From Burkholderiales bacterium (GTDB taxonomy: Bacteria > Pseudomonadota > Gammaproteobacteria > Burkholderiales > Burkholderiaceae_E), in assembly GCA_026399875.1 (NCBI GenBank), contig JAPLQF010000046.1, positions 1 through 36,328 of the forward strand: a DNA stretch of 36,328 bases, given 5' to 3'. The first letter of the stretch is position 1. Each line of letters begins with the position of its first letter. The notes under the pieces are model-generated. The model saw only the letters and a program-made list of their open reading frames with translations, was not told where the DNA came from and searched no databases. A program made the position numbers and the translations under genes. Of the stretch, positions 25,142 to 33,506 are shown piece by piece.

Positions 25142-26296
25142 TTGAACGCCACCCTCAAGACCCTGCGCCCGGCATACGTGATCGGCGTCGGCTGGCACCG
25201 CTACCAGCCGCTCAGCGACGAAACCTATGTCACGCTCGGCCTGGCCGCGGTACGAGGCGCGCTCAACGATGCCGGCATCGAATGGCCGGCCGTTCAGGCC
25301 GCCTACTTCGCAAAGGCGCTGCTGCCAATGGCCCCGGGTCGTCCGATGCTGCGCCACCTGGGGGCCAGTGGCATCGAGATCGTCCATGTCGAAAACGCCT
25401 CGGCGTCGGGCTCGGCGGCCTTCCGCCAGGCCTGTCTGCAAGTCGCCAGCGGCGTGAGCGACGTGGTGCTGGCGGTGGGCGTGGACAAGCCCGCCGGCGC
25501 TCCCACACTGCGCGCCGAGGCGATCAGCGGCATCGGCAACCTGGCTGATGACGCGATCGTGCCGTTTACCCACTTCGCGCTGCTGGCCGACCAGTACGTC
25601 CGGCGCCACGGCGTCGCGCACGAGGACATCGCGCGGGTGGCGGTGAAAAACCACGGCAATGGCGCGAAGAACCCGAACGCGCATCGCCAGCAGGCGCGCA
25701 CGCTCGAGGAGATTCTGGCTGGCCGGCCCGTGTCCGGCTCTTTCACGACACTGCAGTGCTGCCCGGTGGGCGAAGGCGCGGCGGCAGTGATCGTCGCCTC
25801 CGAAGATGCGATCCGGCGCATGGGTGTGCCGTCGGACAAACCGGTGCGCGTGACCGGCTCGGCCGCGCGCAGCCAGCGCGTCTACGAGAACGCAACCCAG
25901 TTCGACGCCAACCTCACCACCGAAACCACCCGGATCGCGCTCGAGGAGGCCGGCCTGCGGCCCGAGCAGATCGATGTACTGGAATTGCACGACGCCTTCA
26001 CAATCGAAGAACTCGAATACGTCGACGCGATGGGACTGTGCAACCCGGGCCAGGCCGTGCCCCTGCTCAAGGAGGGCGCCTGGAACATCGGCGGACGCTG
26101 CGCAGTGAACCCCTCGGGGGGTCTGATCGCGATGGGCCACCCGATCGGCCCGACAGGGATCGGCCAGATTGGCGAGATCACGCTACAGCTGCGTGGCGCC
26201 GCCGGCGCGCGCCAGCACCCGCACGCCAAGGTGGGCCTGGCGCATATGGTCGGCGTCGGCGCGGTCTGCTACGTGCATACGCTGCAGCGCGAATGA
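25142..26296 (+). CDS. Thiolase-like protein (SCP2/lipid-transfer type) with Ser at the nucleophile position
   Basis: I start at the TTG at 25142 after a GAAGGAA ribosome site (384 aa). The open frame extends upstream, but only as shadow of the DUF35 gene. The thiolase fold is clear: HVENASASGSAAFRQA, FTTLQCCPVGEGAAAVIVAS, VLELHDAFTIEELEY and NPSGGLIAMGHPIGPTGIGQ. The usual nucleophile Cys in the N-(A)-C-A-(S/T)-G motif is Ser87 here (codon 25400-25402). The His residues of LHDAF and GHPIG are kept. With a DUF35 partner it could be a modified thiolase or an aldolase like Ltp2. The reaction is unknown. Confidence 0.87.
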   Translation: MNATLKTLRPAYVIGVGWHRYQPLSDETYVTLGLAAVRGALNDAGIEWPAVQAAYFAKALLPMAPGRPMLRHLGASGIEIVHVENASASGSAAFRQACLQVASGVSDVVLAVGVDKPAGAPTLRAEAISGIGNLADDAIVPFTHFALLADQYVRRHGVAHEDIARVAVKNHGNGAKNPNAHRQQARTLEEILAGRPVSGSFTTLQCCPVGEGAAAVIVASEDAIRRMGVPSDKPVRVTGSAARSQRVYENATQFDANLTTETTRIALEEAGLRPEQIDVLELHDAFTIEELEYVDAMGLCNPGQAVPLLKEGAWNIGGRCAVNPSGGLIAMGHPIGPTGIGQIGEITLQLRGAAGARQHPHAKVGLAHMVGVGAVCYVHTLQRE

Positions 26297-26390
26297 ACCA
26301 GCAAGCGCACCCCCGAATGCCTACTCCCTGCGCGTCGGGCACCGCGCACCCCTGCCTCACCGGCGAGCACATTTCACGAGAGAAACGGAC
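26297..26390 (+). other. Spacer between thiolase-like gene and transporter genes
   Basis: 94 bases, the largest gap in the rightward gene string. No hairpin or promoter is obvious. A purine-rich GAGAAACGGA lies just before the solute-binding-protein start. Confidence 0.35.
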
Positions 26391-27959
26391 ATGACGACAC
26401 AGATCATTCCTGCCGCGGCCACCTGGCGGCGGATCCTGACGGTGACGCTGACCACGGCGTTCGCCGGCTTCGCGGCGCTGACCCCGCCCGACACCGGCGC
26501 CGCCGAGCCCAAACGCGGCGGCACGCTGACCGTTGGCCTGGCCCAGGACCCGGCGGTGATCGACCCGATCCGCACCGGCACCTTCACAGAGCGCCAGCTC
26601 TCGACACCCATCTACGAGGCGCTCTTTGACATCGACACCGCCGGCAAGGCCGTGCCCGTGCTGGCCGAGTCGTTCACCGTGTCTGACGACGGCAAGACCT
26701 GGCGCTTGAAGCTGCGCAGCGGCATCAAGTTTCACGACGGCACGCCCTTCAACGCCGAGGCCGTGGTGGCTAACTTCGAGCGCACCCGCAACCCGGCCAA
26801 CCGGTGCCGCTGCCTGTCCTCGATGCGCGAGATCAAGGATGTGAAGGCGATCGACACGAACACCGTCGAGATCACGCTGAGCATGGCCAACGCATCGTTA
26901 CCCACGATCCTCGCCGATGCGCCCGGCATCATGGTCTCGCCCACGGCCTTCAAGGCCGACCCCAACGGCATCGGCATCAAGCCGGTTGGCACCGGCCCGT
27001 TCAAGTTCGTCGAGTGGCAGCGCAACAGCCGCATCGTGGTGGAGAAGAACCCCGATTACTGGCGACCCGGCAAGCCATACCTGGACCAGATCGTGTTTCG
27101 CGGCTACCAGAACGGCGAGACCCGCGAGATTGCCTTCCAGGCTGGTCAGACTGACATCATCATGCAGCCGTCGTTCCGCTTCCTGTCCACCGCCCGCAAG
27201 GACAAGCGTAGCCAGGTGTTCGAACCTGCCGGCTTTGGCACCGACGGCGTGTACCTTAACCTGAAGAAACCGCCGTTGGACGACATCAGGGTGCGCCGCG
27301 CGCTGGCCTACGGAATGGATCGCGACCTGCTGATCCGCACGCTGGGCTTTGGTATTCCGACGCCGGCGTATAGCCCCTTCGGCAAAGGCATGGCGATCGC
27401 GCAGCCGGTGGCCGACTACCCGAAGTTCGACCCGGCCAAGGCGAAGGCGCTGATCGCCGAATACGGCAAGCCGGTCGCCTTCACGCTGCAGTTCAACAAC
27501 TCGCCCGAGACCCGGCACCTGGTGCAGTCGCTGCAGGAAATGTGGGCCAAGGCTGGCATCAAGGTCGAACTGCAGCCGCTGGACCAGAACCGAATAGTGC
27601 AGAACATGACCTCCAAGCAGTTCGAGGCATCGCTCTACCGCTTCACAGGCCGCGCCGATCCGCACACTAACACCTACCCATTCCTTCATTCGGCCTTCGC
27701 CGAGGTAAACCCGTCGTCGAACTACGGCGGCATCGCCAACAAGCGGGTCGACGAACTGCTCGAGCAGGGCATGGCCACAATCGACGAGGCCAAGCGCAAG
27801 CAGATCTACGCCGAGCTGGCCCGGGTGCTCAACAGCGAGGTCTTCGCCCACGCCTACCTGTACAACGTCACCGACATGATCGTCGCCAAGAAGCAGGTGA
27901 AGGGACTGCAGGTCGTGCCGGACGGGCTCGTGCGCTTCGCCGAGATGTGGCGCGAATAG
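26391..27959 (+). CDS. ABC transporter solute-binding protein, SBP_bac_5 (DppA/OppA) family
   Basis: The periplasmic receptor of the importer, 522 residues. An N-terminal signal sequence has a hydrophobic stretch ending LTPPDTGAAEPKRGG, probably cleaved near TGAA. The mature part shows GGTLTVGLAQDPAVIDPIRT, DDGKTWRLKLRSGIKFHDGT and PVGTGPFKFVEWQ, the SBP_bac_5 signatures. No lipobox Cys is visible. Members bind peptides, opines, glutathione or other organic compounds, so the ligand may be the substrate of the island's pathway. Confidence 0.92.
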   Translation: MTTQIIPAAATWRRILTVTLTTAFAGFAALTPPDTGAAEPKRGGTLTVGLAQDPAVIDPIRTGTFTERQLSTPIYEALFDIDTAGKAVPVLAESFTVSDDGKTWRLKLRSGIKFHDGTPFNAEAVVANFERTRNPANRCRCLSSMREIKDVKAIDTNTVEITLSMANASLPTILADAPGIMVSPTAFKADPNGIGIKPVGTGPFKFVEWQRNSRIVVEKNPDYWRPGKPYLDQIVFRGYQNGETREIAFQAGQTDIIMQPSFRFLSTARKDKRSQVFEPAGFGTDGVYLNLKKPPLDDIRVRRALAYGMDRDLLIRTLGFGIPTPAYSPFGKGMAIAQPVADYPKFDPAKAKALIAEYGKPVAFTLQFNNSPETRHLVQSLQEMWAKAGIKVELQPLDQNRIVQNMTSKQFEASLYRFTGRADPHTNTYPFLHSAFAEVNPSSNYGGIANKRVDELLEQGMATIDEAKRKQIYAELARVLNSEVFAHAYLYNVTDMIVAKKQVKGLQVVPDGLVRFAEMWRE

Positions 27960-27969
27960 GCACGCGCTC

Positions 27970-28926
27970 ATGGCCTGGCATCGACTGCTGCGAGGAGCCG
28001 CCGGCCTGATCGCCACGCTGCTGGCGGTCTCGCTGGTGAGCTTCCTGCTGATCGCACTGCTACCCGGCGATCTGGCCCTGCTGATCCTGGCCGACTCGGC
28101 CACACCCGACCGGGTCGCGGCCCTGCGCGCCGAACTGGGCTTGGACCAGCCGCTGCTGGTGCGATACGTCACCTGGCTGGGCAACGTTCTGCAGGGCGAC
28201 CTGGGCCGTGCGATCCATTCCGGCGAGGCCACGCGTGACGTGATCCTGTCGCGCCTGCCGGTGACGATCGAGTTGATCGTACTGACCCAGGTGGTCGCGC
28301 TCGGGCTGGCCATCCCACTGGGCATCTGGAGCGCCTACCGGCGCGGCTCGGCCATCGACCATACCGTGCTGATCGCCTGCCTGGCCCTGCTCTCCACGCC
28401 CGCCTTCGTGCTCGGCCTGGCGCTGATCTACGTGTTCGCGCTGCAGCTGCAGTGGCTGCCGGCCACTGGCTACGTGGCACTGAACGAAGGCGTACTGGCC
28501 AACCTTGAGAGCTTCGTGCTACCGGTCCTGTCGCTGGCGCTGATCGAGGTGCCGGTGTACCTGCGGCTGCTGCGCAGCGAAATGATCGGCACGCTGCAGC
28601 AGAACTTCATCGCGCTGGCCCGCGGCATGGGCCTGCCGACCTGGCGCATCCTGTTCGAGAACGCGCTGCGGCCTTCGTCGCTGAACCTGATCACCGTGGT
28701 GGGCATTAACATGGGCCGGCTAATGGGTGGGGCGATCATCATCGAATCGATGTTCGCGCTGCCCGGCGTGGGCCAGCTGCTGGTCGAGTCGATCTACCAG
28801 CAGGAGTACCTGATGACCCAGGGCATCGTGCTGTTCGTGGCGGTAATGTTCATCGCGATCAACCTGGCCACCGACCTGGTTTACGCGCTGGTCGACCCGC
28901 GCCTGCTGCGCGACGCCGGAGACTGA
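27970..28926 (+). CDS. ABC transporter permease, DppB type
   Basis: The first permease, 318 residues. It has an N-terminal transmembrane helix (GLIATLLAVSLVSFLLIALL) and the DppB-type insert ELGLDQPLLVRYVTWLGNVL, with LQGDLGRAI following. Five more hydrophobic segments follow. The EAA loop is YLRLLRSEMIGTLQQNFIAL then ARGMGLPTW. It begins ten bases after the binding-protein gene and is followed four bases later by the second permease. Confidence 0.93.
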   Translation: MAWHRLLRGAAGLIATLLAVSLVSFLLIALLPGDLALLILADSATPDRVAALRAELGLDQPLLVRYVTWLGNVLQGDLGRAIHSGEATRDVILSRLPVTIELIVLTQVVALGLAIPLGIWSAYRRGSAIDHTVLIACLALLSTPAFVLGLALIYVFALQLQWLPATGYVALNEGVLANLESFVLPVLSLALIEVPVYLRLLRSEMIGTLQQNFIALARGMGLPTWRILFENALRPSSLNLITVVGINMGRLMGGAIIIESMFALPGVGQLLVESIYQQEYLMTQGIVLFVAVMFIAINLATDLVYALVDPRLLRDAGD

Positions 28927-28930
28927 CGCC

Positions 28931-29743
28931 GTGGGCCGTTCATGGACCTATCCGGTGGCGCTGGCCTGGCTGGGGCTGGTGGCGCTGGCCACGCTGCTGG
29001 CCGGTTGGCTGCCGATCGAAGACCCGCTAAAGCAGAGCCTCGAGAACATGCTGGCCGCGCCGGACGCCGACCGCTGGTTCGGTGCCGACTCGCTGGGCCG
29101 CGATGTGTTCTCGCGCACGGTCCATGGTTTTCGGGTGACCTTCGCGGTCAGCCTGGGATCGGTTGCGCTCGCACTGATGGCTGGCAGCGTGCTGGGCATC
29201 TGCGCGGGCTACTTCCGGGGCTGGGTCGAACGGGCGATCCTGATGGGGGTGAACGTGCTGCTGGCCTTTCCGCCGCTGGTGCTGATCATCGCGATGGTGG
29301 CCTACCCCGGGCAGGCCCTGCTCAAGGTGGTGCTCGCGCTGGGCATCGTCTTCATGCCGGCGGTGACCCGTATCGCACGGGCCAATACGCTGCGCTTCAG
29401 CGAACAGGACTTCGTCACCGCGGCGCGCGCCGCCGGTATGAGCGATGCCCGGGTGATCGTGCGCGAGCTTCTGCCCAACCTGGTGCCCTCGCTGCTGGCC
29501 TACAGTCTGCTGCTGGTGGCCATCGGCGCGCTGGCCGAGGCCGGCCTGAGCTACCTCGGCCTGAGCGTGCCGCCGCCGGTGCCCACGCTGGGCGCGATGA
29601 TGGCCTCCGAGCAGTCACGGGTACTCGAAGCGCCCCACGCGGTGTTCTTTCCGGCGGCGATGCTATTCCTCACCATCTTCGCGCTGAACTTGGTCGGCGA
29701 AGAAATGCAGCGCCGCATCGACGGCCGGGCGGGCGCAGCATGA
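28931..29743 (+). CDS. ABC transporter permease, DppC type
   Basis: The second permease, 270 residues, from a GTG at 28931. It carries the DppC-type segment WFGADSLGRDVFSRTVHGFR after the first helix. The EAA loop is near SEQDFVTAARAAGMSDARVI, and the C-terminus is LSYLGLSVPPPVPTLGAMMA with FALNLVGEEMQRRID. It overlaps the next gene by four bases (ATGA). Confidence 0.93.
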   Translation: MGRSWTYPVALAWLGLVALATLLAGWLPIEDPLKQSLENMLAAPDADRWFGADSLGRDVFSRTVHGFRVTFAVSLGSVALALMAGSVLGICAGYFRGWVERAILMGVNVLLAFPPLVLIIAMVAYPGQALLKVVLALGIVFMPAVTRIARANTLRFSEQDFVTAARAAGMSDARVIVRELLPNLVPSLLAYSLLLVAIGALAEAGLSYLGLSVPPPVPTLGAMMASEQSRVLEAPHAVFFPAAMLFLTIFALNLVGEEMQRRIDGRAGAA

Positions 29744-30753
29744 ATGCGCCGGAAGTGCGCGTGGGCACGGGCGCCGACGTGCCGCTGCTCGAGGTGGTGG
29801 ACTTGCGCACGCACTTCGCGCTGCCGCGCGGGCTGCTCAAGGCGGTCGATGGTGTGTCGTTCACGCTGGCAGCCGGGCGCACGCTGGGCATCGTCGGCGA
29901 GTCGGGATCGGGCAAGTCGGTGCTGGCCCGCAGCCTGATCGGCCTGCTGCCGGGCGGGGTCACGCGCACGCCCGGCGGGCAGGTCATATTTGGCGGACGC
30001 GACCTGCGCGCGCTGCCCGAGCGCACGATGCGCACCGTGCGAGGGCGTGAGATTGCGATGATCTTCCAGGATCCGATGACCTCGCTGAATCCGGTGCTCA
30101 CCATCGGGCGCCAGATCGGGCAGGTGCTGCGCCAGCACACCGACCTGTCGTCCGCCGCCGCGGCTGAGCGCGCGGTCGAACTGCTGTCCGAGGTCGGGAT
30201 ACCCGACCCGCGCCAGCGCGCCCGCGAATACGCTCACCGATTGTCCGGGGGCATGCGCCAGCGCGTGGTCATCGCGATCGCTCTGGCCTGCTCGCCGCGG
30301 CTGCTGATCGCCGACGAACCGACCACCGCGTTGGACGTGACGGTGCAGGCCCAGATCCTCGACCTGCTGCGCCGGCTCCAGGACCGTCATGCCATGGCAC
30401 TGATTCTGATCACCCACAACCTGGGCGTGGTGGCTGAGATGTGCGACGACGTGGCGGTGATGTATGCCGGTCGCGTCGTCGAGCGCGGCCAGGCCGCCGA
30501 GGTGCTGCTGCGCCCGCGCATGCGTTACTCCAACGCACTGCTGCAATCGGTGCCACGCGCCGACAGCGCCAGCCATGCGCGCCTGCCGGTCATTGCGGGC
30601 CAGCCGCCCAACTTGATCGACCCGCCGGAGGGCTGCCGCTTTGCCGCGCGCTGCGCGCACCGTGAGGCCCGTTGCGAGTCGATCACCCCCCCTGAGACTT
30701 GCACCGCCAGTGACCACCGCTACGCGTGCTGGAATCCCCTGAGAGAGGACTGA
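29740..30753 (+). CDS. ABC transporter ATP-binding protein, DppD/OppD type
   Basis: The first ATPase, 337 residues, from the ATG overlapping the permease stop. Walker A is GESGSGKS, the Q-loop is [10 protein letters not shown], the signature is LSGGMRQR and Walker B is [12 protein letters not shown]. The C-terminal oligopeptide extension contains [15 protein letters not shown], a cysteine cluster that in some relatives holds an iron-sulphur cluster. An in-frame extension far upstream is shadow sequence. Confidence 0.93.
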   Translation: MNAPEVRVGTGADVPLLEVVDLRTHFALPRGLLKAVDGVSFTLAAGRTLGIVGESGSGKSVLARSLIGLLPGGVTRTPGGQVIFGGRDLRALPERTMRTVRGREIAMIFQDPMTSLNPVLTIGRQIGQVLRQHTDLSSAAAAERAVELLSEVGIPDPRQRAREYAHRLSGGMRQRVVIAIALACSPRLLIADEPTTALDVTVQAQILDLLRRLQDRHAMALILITHNLGVVAEMCDDVAVMYAGRVVERGQAAEVLLRPRMRYSNALLQSVPRADSASHARLPVIAGQPPNLIDPPEGCRFAARCAHREARCESITPPETCTASDHRYACWNPLRED

Positions 30754-30754
30754 C

Positions 30755-31792
30755 GTGGCAGGCAACAGCACGGTTCACCTGCAGCGCGGCGACGCATTGC
30801 TGCAGGTACGCGATCTGGTCAAGACCTACGCATCGCGCGGCCGGCGCCGGGTGCAGGCCTTGTCCCAGGTGTCCTTCGACCTGGCTCGCGGCGAAACCCT
30901 GGGCGTGGTCGGCGAATCGGGCTCGGGAAAATCCACGCTGGCGCGTGCGGTGCTGGCCCTGCCGGCCCCCGACAGCGGCGCCGTGCAGTTCGACGGCCAG
31001 CCGGTGTTCGAGGCCACTGGAGCGGCACTGCGCTCGCTGCGCCAACGTATGCAGATGGTGTTCCAGGACCCGATGTCCTCGCTGAACCCGGCGCACCGGG
31101 TCCATGAGATCGTTGAGATGCCGCTGATCGTGGCTGGCGGACTCAGCGCCGCGCAGCGACGCGAAACCGTTATGGCCACGCTGGCCACGGTGGGCCTGGA
31201 CGGCGAGGTGGTCGGCCAGCGCCGACCCTACGAATTGTCGGGTGGCCAGTGCCAGCGGGTGAGCTTGGCGCGCGCACTGGTGCTGCGGCCCGAGCTGCTG
31301 GTGTGCGACGAGCCGGTGTCGGCGCTGGATGTGTCGGTGCAGGCGCAGGTGCTAAACCAGCTCGAGGACGCGAAAGCGGCATATTCGCTGACGATGCTGT
31401 TCATCTCGCACGACCTTGGCGTGGTGCGCGGCATCAGCGACCGAGTGATGGTGATGTACCTGGGCAAGGTGTGCGAGATCGCGCCCACCGACGCGCTCTA
31501 CTCGGCACCCCGCCACCCCTATACTGCGACCCTGCTCGCCTCGGTGCCCACCCTGACCCCGAGCCGCCGCACCGAGCGCCCGGAACTGCCGCGCGGTGAA
31601 ACACCCTCGCCGCTTGATATGCCTTCGGGCTGCCGCTTTCGTACCCGCTGCCCGCGGGCCGACCCGCGCTGCACCGCCGAAGAGCCGCTGATCGCGCCCG
31701 CTCAGGGTCGGCCGGATCATTTCGTCGCCTGCCACCATCCCTTGCCCGACTTGCCGGTGGCCATCGCGACCCAGACAGGACTCCTGACGTGA
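30755..31792 (+). CDS. ABC transporter ATP-binding protein, DppF/OppF type
   Basis: The second ATPase, 345 residues, from a GTG at 30755. Walker A is GESGSGKST, the Q-loop is FQDPMSSLNP and Walker B is LLVCDEPVSALD. The signature reads LSGGQCQRVS, with Cys in place of the usual Arg. The C-terminal extension is MPSGCRFRTRCPRADPRC. The stop overlaps the regulator gene start (GTGA). Confidence 0.93.
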   Translation: MAGNSTVHLQRGDALLQVRDLVKTYASRGRRRVQALSQVSFDLARGETLGVVGESGSGKSTLARAVLALPAPDSGAVQFDGQPVFEATGAALRSLRQRMQMVFQDPMSSLNPAHRVHEIVEMPLIVAGGLSAAQRRETVMATLATVGLDGEVVGQRRPYELSGGQCQRVSLARALVLRPELLVCDEPVSALDVSVQAQVLNQLEDAKAAYSLTMLFISHDLGVVRGISDRVMVMYLGKVCEIAPTDALYSAPRHPYTATLLASVPTLTPSRRTERPELPRGETPSPLDMPSGCRFRTRCPRADPRCTAEEPLIAPAQGRPDHFVACHHPLPDLPVAIATQTGLLT

Positions 31793-32484
31793 ACGCCGAC
31801 CCGAAAACGCAACCGCCCGAAGCCTCGCTGGATGCCGGCCCGCGAACCAACGCCGAACTGCGCGAGGAAGCCACCGGGCGCATGGTCGAGACTGCGATCC
31901 GGCTGATCGCGCGCCATGGCGCCTCCAAGCTGTCGCTGGTCGACGTCGGGCGCGAATCCGGGTACAGCCACTCGCTGCCTAACTACTACTTCAAAACTAA
32001 GACGCGCCTGCTGCTCGAGGTCTACGCCTTCATCATCGGACGCTTCAAGAAGAGCGCGCAGGTCTGGAACCGCAACCGCCTGGGTCGTCACCCCCGTCCG
32101 GGCCTGGAGCACATCGAGGCCACGATCCACGCCTACTTGGGGCTGGCCAGTGCCGAACCCACACGTTCGCGAGCCTTGAACGTGCTGTGGGCGGAGTCGT
32201 TCTCGTCGATGCCCGAGCTGCTCGAGGAGGTCAGGCCGTCGAACGCGAGCACGCTGTACTTTTTGGAAGACCAATTGCGCATCGGCATCCAGCGCGGCGA
32301 GATCCGGGCCGACATCGATGTTGAATCGATGGCGGTGATCCTGATTGCGCTGCTGCGCGGTACGGTGTCGCAATCGCTGATCGAGCCCGGGCGGGTCGAC
32401 CTCGTCCGAGTCTGCGAGGCCGTACTAAGCCTGCTGCGCCAGGGCGTGGCGGCGCCCGCCGAACCGGTCCACGAGCGCCGCTGA
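31789..32484 (+). CDS. TetR-family transcriptional regulator
   Basis: A 231-residue regulator starting at a GTG that overlaps the transporter stop. The N-terminal helix-turn-helix reads TAIRLIARHGASKLSLVDVG then RESGYSHSLPNYYFKTKTRLL, the TetR pattern. The C-terminal ligand domain is variable. It sits inside the rightward operon, so it likely controls the divergent region at 24523-24683, perhaps in response to a CoA ester of the pathway. This target is inference. Confidence 0.85.
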   Translation: MNADPKTQPPEASLDAGPRTNAELREEATGRMVETAIRLIARHGASKLSLVDVGRESGYSHSLPNYYFKTKTRLLLEVYAFIIGRFKKSAQVWNRNRLGRHPRPGLEHIEATIHAYLGLASAEPTRSRALNVLWAESFSSMPELLEEVRPSNASTLYFLEDQLRIGIQRGEIRADIDVESMAVILIALLRGTVSQSLIEPGRVDLVRVCEAVLSLLRQGVAAPAEPVHERR

Positions 32485-32519
32485 TCCCGCCCCTTTCCCA
32501 AACCGACTCGAGGATTCCG

Positions 32520-33506
32520 ATGAGCCTGACTGCCTCCCTGCGCGCCCGGCTGAGGTTGCCGCTGATTGCCGCCCCGATGCTGCGCGTCTCGGGACCCGAA
32601 CTGGTCTCGGCAGCCTGCCGCAGCGGCGTGATCGGCTCGTTCCCGACCGTCAATGCCCGCTCAGCCGAAGAGCTCGATGCCTGGCTGACCCGAGTGGCAC
32701 GGGACTGCGCCGCGGTGAACGGGCCAACCGCGCCTGTGTGCCCGAACATCATCATGCGCCGCGACCCTGAGATGCTCGCCCAGGACGTGAAGATACTGGT
32801 CAGGCATAAGGTCGAGATGGTGATCGCCAGCGTCGGTTCGCCCGAAGCCGTGATCCGGCCGCTGCACGACATCGGCTGCCAGGTGTATGCGGACATCGCC
32901 TCGCTGCGTCATGCAGAGAAGGCGCTGCAGGTGGGCGCCGACGGCCTGGTGCTGCTCACCGCCGGCGCGGGCGGGCAGACCGGCTGGGCCAACGGAATGT
33001 CATTCGTGCGCGCGGTGCGCGCGATGTTCGACGGACCACTGGTGCTGGCCGGCGGCATGTCGGACGGCGCGGCGCTGTGGGCTGCGCGCGTGCTGGGTGC
33101 CGACCTGGGCATGATGGGAACCCGATTCATCGCGACGCCCGAGAGCATGGCGCAGCCACGGTACAAGCAGATGCTTGTCGACAGCCGCTTGGACGACGTC
33201 ATGCTGACCCAGGCCTTCACCGGCCTTGACACCAACATGCTCCGGCCCTCGATCGCCGCCACCGGCGTCGACCCGAAGTTGCTGGCCGGCAACGTCTCGC
33301 CAGAGCGCGCTCGCGAGCTGATGAACGCCCACAGCAAGGACGGCGCGGACACGCCCAAGCGCTGGGTCGACATCTGGAGCGCCGGGCATTCGGTGTCGGG
33401 CATCGATGAGGTGCGCCCCGCCGCCGAGCTGATTGACGAGCTGGCCGAGCAGTATGCCGCCGCGCAGCGCGAGACCGCGGCCATGCTGCGCGAGGTGAGC
33501 TTGTAA
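32520..33506 (+). CDS. Nitronate-monooxygenase-like FMN protein, copy 1 (Gln at the His position)
   Basis: A TIM-barrel flavoprotein of the NMO/FabK-like superfamily, 328 residues. It shows LPLIAAPMLRVSGPELVSAA at the N-terminus, LTAGAGGQTGWANG in the middle and VLAGGMSDGAALWAARVLGA with GMMGTRFIATPES near the FMN phosphate site. The active-site motif in nitronate monooxygenases is usually GAGGHxG; here it is GAGGQTG, with Gln153 (codon 32976-32978). A true nitronate substrate is therefore doubtful. In this island it may oxidise or reduce an acyl-CoA. The stop overlaps the next gene by one base. Confidence 0.82.
   Translation: MSLTASLRARLRLPLIAAPMLRVSGPELVSAACRSGVIGSFPTVNARSAEELDAWLTRVARDCAAVNGPTAPVCPNIIMRRDPEMLAQDVKILVRHKVEMVIASVGSPEAVIRPLHDIGCQVYADIASLRHAEKALQVGADGLVLLTAGAGGQTGWANGMSFVRAVRAMFDGPLVLAGGMSDGAALWAARVLGADLGMMGTRFIATPESMAQPRYKQMLVDSRLDDVMLTQAFTGLDTNMLRPSIAATGVDPKLLAGNVSPERARELMNAHSKDGADTPKRWVDIWSAGHSVSGIDEVRPAAELIDELAEQYAAAQRETAAMLREVSL

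Noticed and set aside
24809..26296. A longer thiolase frame from 24809
   Set aside because: The upstream part overlaps the DUF35 gene in another frame and lacks protein-like composition. The TTG at 25142 has a ribosome site and fits family length.
28942..30753. A 603-residue frame fusing extra sequence to the first transporter ATPase
   Set aside because: The first 266 residues are an out-of-frame reading of the DppC-type permease. The ATPase starts at the ATG at 29740.
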